Source of the DNA: Amoebidium appalachense
Lineage: Eukaryota > Ichthyosporea
NCBI GenBank assembly: GCA_963693365.1
Contig: CAVNZM010000015.1
Coordinates: forward strand, 4,774,001 to 4,838,000
Direction: 5' to 3'
DNA: 64,000 bases
Shown here: positions 59,107-64,000 of the stretch, piece after piece
Position numbering within the stretch: the stretch's first letter is position 1
How the letters are laid out: every line of letters begins with the position of its first letter
The notes under the pieces: model-generated
What the model was told of the DNA's origin: nothing
Database searches by the model: none
Seen by the model: only the letters and a program-made list of their open reading frames with translations
Position numbers and translations under genes: made by a program

Positions 59107-59137
<31 letters not shown>

Positions 59138-59211
59138 CAGAGAGAGAGAGGGGGGGAGGAGAGAGAGAGAGAGAGAGAGAGTCTGAGAGAGGGGGGAGGG
59201 GAGAGAGAGAG

Positions 59212-59256
<45 letters not shown>

Positions 59257-59290
59257 CCGATCTCGGGGAGAGAGAGAGAGAGAGAGAGAG

Positions 59291-59327
<37 letters not shown>

Positions 59328-59544
59328 AATTAGAGAACTGGAGGGAGGGAGAGAGAGAGAGAGAGAGAGGAGGAAGAGAGCGAGAGAGAGAAAGAGAACT
59401 TGAGACAGACAGAGAGGGGGGAGGGGGGGGGGGGGGGGGGGGGAGAGGAGGGGGCAACGCGAGAGAGAGAGAGCGAGAGACATGGACAGTGTATAATGTG
59501 TGTGTGCGCAAGCGCGCGCGCGTGTATGTGTGTGCGTGCGTGCG

Positions 59545-59608
<64 letters not shown>

Positions 59609-60091
59609 CGCGTGCGTGTGCGTATGGCACGTCATATTTTGTCGGCTTGTACGATGATCCCATTGAACGTGATGTAGCTAGTACTATAGTGGTGGCACCA
59701 GGCCCTAATAGCTTATGATCTCTTGAATTGTTGATTTTGAAAACTTTCGCGTACACTTGCGGTTGGAAGGGGGTTGAGGGAGGTCGCCATATGAGGGATA
59801 GTAGCAAACGCCTCGGCGGCACGTGCCGGAGGCCCCAGGGGGAGGGAGGGGGTGGGAAGGGGTGGAGGGGAGGAGAGGGGCAGGGGGGGGGGAGGTGGCG
59901 GAGCAGGATCATAGTGAAGGCGGCCACGGTGAACACTGTATAGCTAACTATCATACATGCTTTTTCTGCCGAGATACCAAGGGGTGTTGAGAGGGCCCGG
60001 GGGAGAATCCTGCAGGTTCTTGCTCTGTGGTTGGAGGGGAGGGGGGAGGGAGAGGGGGAGCCTCGAGGGAGGCTGGGGGAGTGGGGGAGGG
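58432..60091. other. Spacer with GA and GT microsatellites and weak minus-strand open stretches
   Basis: G/GA-rich 58945-59475 and (GT)n 59543-59600. Two unique stretches are open on the minus strand, 58698-58870 (reads ILQAGEATALLEYPAMGE) and 59640-59954 (hydrophobic MIVSYTVFTVAAFTMILL at its start). The frame between them is only low-complexity translation. They might be exons of one membrane protein, but I could not assign splice sites. Confidence 0.35.
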
Positions 60092-60355
60092 CTAGCTATT
60101 AGTGTAAGCAAGCATCATCCGTAGCTTTTTGTGACAGGAAATATCATAGGATACCATCATCATAGTATGCCCCCCTGGGTTAGTGCTGTCTGTTATGGCG
60201 GGACCTGGGTCGTGATTGCAGAGTGTATGAGTTGCGCCGCGGCGATCATATTCTGTACACACGATATCATAATAATGTCGATTTTGGGGTGGTTGTTGCG
60301 CAATGGGATTGAAGCCGAGTGCTAAACCATTAAAATCATCATAGTATGCCGCCAT
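60092..60355 (-). CDS. Small hypothetical protein, 87 aa
   Basis: ATG 60355 to TAG 60092 in unique sequence: MAAYYDDFNGLALGFNPI, then CTEYDRRGATHTLCNHD and HTMMMVSYDISCHKK. Four cysteines, no membrane segment, no known domain. A C run and G-rich sequence lie upstream of the start, and a donor-like GTAAGT precedes the ATG by about 20 bases. It could be a real small gene or one exon of a longer one. Confidence 0.35.
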   Translation of the reverse strand: MAAYYDDFNGLALGFNPIAQQPPQNRHYYDIVCTEYDRRGATHTLCNHDPGPAITDSTNPGGHTMMMVSYDISCHKKLRMMLAYTNS

Positions 60356-61732
60356 GTCTTCAAGTTGATACTTACGCAGACTCGACGGCCCCCCCCCCCC
60401 CCCCCCCCCCCCTCTCTCCCCCCGCTCCTGTAAACTGTCAGCGGCCGCGGGGGGGAGGGGAGGGGGTGGGGTCCCCCTCTTCCCACAATTTACTGTGTTC
60501 TCCCCCTTGCTTGAAACTTTCAGATCCAAAAAGGCCTAGTTTATTGGCGCATCAGCTCGTGGGGGATAGTATGGCCAAATCGCACATCATACGATATGAT
60601 AAATAGTATTGCCAAGTTTCATACTGAAAGTGTATCCGGGGGGGGGGACCACTGACCGTCACATGGCACTGTGATCCAAATTTATGTGGGTGTGCCCCTC
60701 CCCCCCCCCCCCCCCCACCCCCACCCCCCTCCCCCCCCCCCCCCCCCCCCCCCCAAAAAGTTATTGCTCTGCCTCCCCCTCCCCCTCCTAGTCACTGATC
60801 TTACTCGGGCAGCTACTTGTCATCTGTCTATTCTAACCGTTTGCATATGATTCTAGTTTTCCCCCCTAGAACCTCCTAAACAAGCAAAGGACTCAACCCG
60901 ATAACGTGAAAAGGAATCGGTCTACCAAGAACGGTTCGGTCGCTTGCAAGATACATAGCAGGTAGATCGAGGGTAGGGCCTAGAATCTTAAGGCTCCTCG
61001 ATCGCAGGGTTTGTTATCTTATCTTTACTTCCCCCCTCCCCCCAGGCGTGGGGCCCTCTGCCCCGTGGCGGAGAATGGTGCAGAAATTTTCCGGGGGGAG
61101 GGGGGGGGGGGGAAGGGGGGAGGGGGGGGGGGAGAGAGAGAGAGAGGGAGGGAAAGGGGCGGGGAGGGAGGGGAGGGGGGGGAGAGGGGAGGGGGGGGGG
61201 GGGGGGGGGGGGGGGAGGGGGGAGGGGGAGAAGGGGGAGGAAGGGGGTGGGATATGTGTTTGCGTCCGTGCACGTAACACTGCCTGCACTCCATGAAACC
61301 ATGCTGCTTCTAATATCACAGTATACACTGGCCAGAGCGTCCAGTGCCATGTGGGCAGGTGCTATGCAATTATTAAAAAGCACATGTCGTGGCATTGTGC
61401 AAGCATGTCATTTCTGTTATCTCAAAACGCGTGCTCGATATAGCCAAATTTCAATAATCGCACGTGTTTTTTCAAATCTCCGTTTTATTGTCTTTTTCGC
61501 ACCGAATGTTTTTTTTGGCCATGGGGTTTTGAGAACCATTCGATCAAGTACCGTTGGGGCATAAGTTGGGATGCGATTTGGGTTTTTAGTGCACGCACGT
61601 GGCATGTACGCACGCAAACAATCACACCGGCACACACCGTGTCCACACACACACACACCGTGTCCACACACACACGCGCGCGCGCGGACACACGCACACA
61701 CACAAACACACACACACACACACACACACATA

Positions 61733-61787
<55 letters not shown>

Positions 61788-61800
61788 GGAGGGAGACACA

Positions 61801-61899
<99 letters not shown>

Positions 61900-62024
61900 G
61901 TGACACACACACACTATATGCACACAAACATTTTTTGAAACAAACAAACATACATACAAACACGTGTGTATGCGCGCACACACTGTCACACACATGCACA
62001 CAGGCAACACACCGCGCGCGCGCG

Positions 62025-62108
<84 letters not shown>

Positions 62109-62390
62109 ACACACAAACACAACCCGTGGTACAGGTATACAAAAGCCACACGTACTGTGCACGTACACACAGACATGCACACACAAGGCCTTACACACAT
62201 TCGCACCCAAAAAGGTATATTGGGAAGTTAGAACCTTAGCCCCCCCCCCCCCCCCCCCCCCCCCCACCCCTTCCCCATCCCCTCTCCCCCCCCCCCCCCC
62301 CCCCCCGTTATCTATTTCTTTCCCAGGCTCGGTAGCCCCTAGAACCTTAATAATATCTTAAATCCCAAAATTCTAGCGCTACATACGTTA
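60356..62390. repeat. Spacer: C and G runs, (CA)n arrays
   Basis: C run 60389-60411; C-rich 60700-60754; G-rich 61095-61245 with a G run 61193-61215; unique about 61250-61600; (CA)n with (GA)n insert 61620-61898; CA/CG 61975-62105; C run 62239-62265 and C run 62287-62306. No gene supported; the ~350 bases at 61250-61600 are open in places on both strands. Confidence 0.7.
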
Positions 62391-62560
62391 TAGGTGAAAC
62401 TTTAGTATCTTTTCACAGTTGACGTGTACCTAAACCCACACATTCCCTTGCCATGGTCAATCCGTAGGCGCATGGGGTGTGCATACTCGAAAATTCCAGC
62501 CTGATATGTTTCTATGTTAGGAAGAGATGAAGAGAAATTTTGGTAGTACTACATAAACAC

Positions 62561-62642
<82 letters not shown>

Positions 62643-62810
62643 CCCCACGATATCTGAACATAAATAGGTGATTTATCTTCTTACAGTTGACGTGTGCCTA
62701 AACCCACCATTTCTCTTGCCATGGTCATTCCGTAGGTGCAGGGGGTGTCCATATTCGCAAATTCCAGATATGTATCTATGTTAGGAAGTGATGAAGGGGA
62801 AAAAAAAGTT
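62391..62810. repeat. Direct duplication of about 130 bp around a (CA)n array
   Basis: Copies about 62391-62541 and 62666-62802 (offset 268 at 'cagttgacgtgt', 62416 and 62684), separated by (CA)n 62558-62640. On the minus strand both have a related open stretch ending in a donor-like GT, but differences between copies are mostly amino-acid changing. Confidence 0.75.
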
Positions 62811-63076
62811 TTCATGAAATTAAACTTTGAAAAAGTAGGAATATTAGTACATAGAGATATAGTCCTAAGGGGATGGGGACAGGCCCTGGGGAGGCGTGAG
62901 CATAAACCCGAGTGTCGACGTGCACTTAGTCTAATCTTACGGTATATGTTTTTTTTAAGTTTTTCGGCACATGGCATATGTGCGCATGAGCTTATGTCAG
63001 GCCCTCCTAGTGGCACTACAGTGTTCAATCTTCGACTGGTGATGGCCGAATTTGTTCTTGAAGTTGAAACGTTCCG

Positions 63077-63110
<34 letters not shown>

Positions 63111-63250
63111 GGGGGGAGGGGGGGAGGGAGGGGGGGGGGGGGGGGAGGGAGAGGGGGGAGGAGGAGGGGGAGAGGGAGATGGCCATCTGCTCGAAGGGGG
63201 GGGGGGGACCCCCCCCCAGGCCCCAACTACATCGGCAGTCAACTTGCATA
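62811..63250. other. Unique segment then G-rich tract
   Basis: About 260 bases of unique sequence open on both strands, without recognisable domain, followed by G-rich 63079-63160 and G/C runs to 63220. Not called as a gene. Confidence 0.4.
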
Positions 63251-63254
63251 AAGC

Positions 63255-63545
63255 TGAGAGTTATTCTGCAAGAATTAGAATGATACTGCCAAAAGCAGAA
63301 ATAATATTCTGCTTTGAGCAGAATTGCTTTTCTTTTCGCAGACTTATTCTGCTTCTAACAGAATTATTCTGCAAAAAGCAGAATTATTCTGCTTTCGACT
63401 GCAGAAAAATTCTGCTTCTATGTAACAAAAAAGATTTAATCTGCTTTTGCCGAATAGTTCTGCTTTTCACAGAACAATTCTGCTGTTAGCAGAATAATTC
63501 TGCTTTTTGCAGAATAATTCTGCTTTTTGCAGAACAATTCCGCTC
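63255..63545. repeat. Array of small palindromes (TTCTGC/GCAGAA)
   Basis: About ten TTCTGC and seven GCAGAA hexamers in 290 bases, often paired as attctgc-ttttt-gcagaat, so each ~20-base unit can form a hairpin with a 6-7 bp stem. The flanks lack the motif. Confidence 0.85.
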
Positions 63546-63611
63546 GGTACCAAGTTGGCTCAGCCGATGTGATGGGGCCCTCCTCCGCCCCCCCTCCCCC
63601 CTGCCCCCCCC

Positions 63612-63642
<31 letters not shown>

Positions 63643-64000
63643 ACACACACACCCTTCCTCAAGGGTGGCCGGGCCAGGTCCCCGGCCTTCCCCCCCCTTC
63701 CCACCCCTCCCACCCCATCTCCCCCCCCCCCCCCCCCCCCCCCCTTCCCCTCCCCCTTCCTTGGAGGGGGGTGGGAAGGCATATTTTTTTTTTTTTTTCC
63801 CCCTGAGGCTCCCTTAAAGACGTTTTTGTCCCTTCAAATTGGCTTCGAATTCGAACTAAACTTCTTGTAGTCTCTGTTGATTTGCGTAATACACAAATGT
63901 ATTTTTGTAGCTCTCTGCGCGCCTGCTGTGCGACTACCGTAGGCAGACCGGACGAAGGAGGGAAATTGGGGAAATAACCATTGACATTGGCAATCAGGCC
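63546..64000. other. C-rich tract and unique right end
   Basis: C runs 63590-63628 with (CA)n 63629-63652, C run 63721-63744, G-rich 63764-63772 and a T run 63783-63798, then about 200 bases of unique sequence to the window end. No gene seen. Confidence 0.5.

Noticed and set aside
61247-61564. 105-codon frame at 61247
   Set aside because: No domain, comparable open stretches on the opposite strand, and no splice or conservation support.
62736-63100. Plus-strand gene reading from ATG 62736 into the G-rich tract
   Set aside because: The homologous upstream copy at 62460-62540 has a stop in this frame, and the 3' end is only poly-Gly from G runs.

Overview
This is a gene-poor, intron-rich nuclear segment from a eukaryote. 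Roughly half of it is simple sequence: (CA/GT)n, (CT/GA)n and very long C or G runs, up to a 66-base G run. GT-AG introns, a four-cysteine TRM112, an opisthokont-type TOM22 and an isoprenylcysteine methylesterase-like hydrolase argue for a unicellular relative of animals and fungi, for example an ichthyosporean-like holozoan. That placement is inference from protein style; no marker gene fixes it. I see no rRNA, tRNA or CRISPR array.

Layout. 1-3226: last four recognisable exons of a coiled-coil protein gene (+). 3227-14484: spacer, then two direct copies of a ~5 kb segment, each carrying an amino-acid permease (AAAP) gene; the first copy (7148-8621) is a pseudogene, the second (13009-14484) is intact. 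17233-23109: a complete Ty1/copia retrotransposon with seemingly identical 765-bp LTRs, a 5-bp target duplication, and separate gag and pol frames joined at a G7 slip site. 24615-26096 (-): a third, intact permease copy, inverted. 26400-30600: mostly unique spacer plus a large CT/CA microsatellite field. 30610-35088: TRM112, four exons. 39792-40712: one or two unidentified genes. 42621-51459: isoprenylcysteine methylesterase-like alpha/beta hydrolase, ten exons. 53473-57084 (-): TOM22, four exons. 57655-60355 (-): two unidentified small ORFs. 62400-63800: a duplicated segment, then an array of small palindromes.

The identifiable genes are ordinary housekeeping functions: tRNA/rRNA/eRF1 methyltransferase activation (TRM112), mitochondrial protein import (TOM22), prenyl-cysteine demethylation (ICME-like) and amino-acid uptake (AAAP paralogues). 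They are not an operon or pathway. The most notable biology is structural. Copia gag starts inside the LTR, so the tRNA primer site lies within gag coding sequence. Splice sites sit directly in microsatellites. Introns carry decayed copies of exon ends and a dispersed repeat family. The permease locus has expanded by direct plus inverted segmental duplication. Exon boundaries were placed by hand from splice signals, reading phase and remembered family sequence; no search was run.
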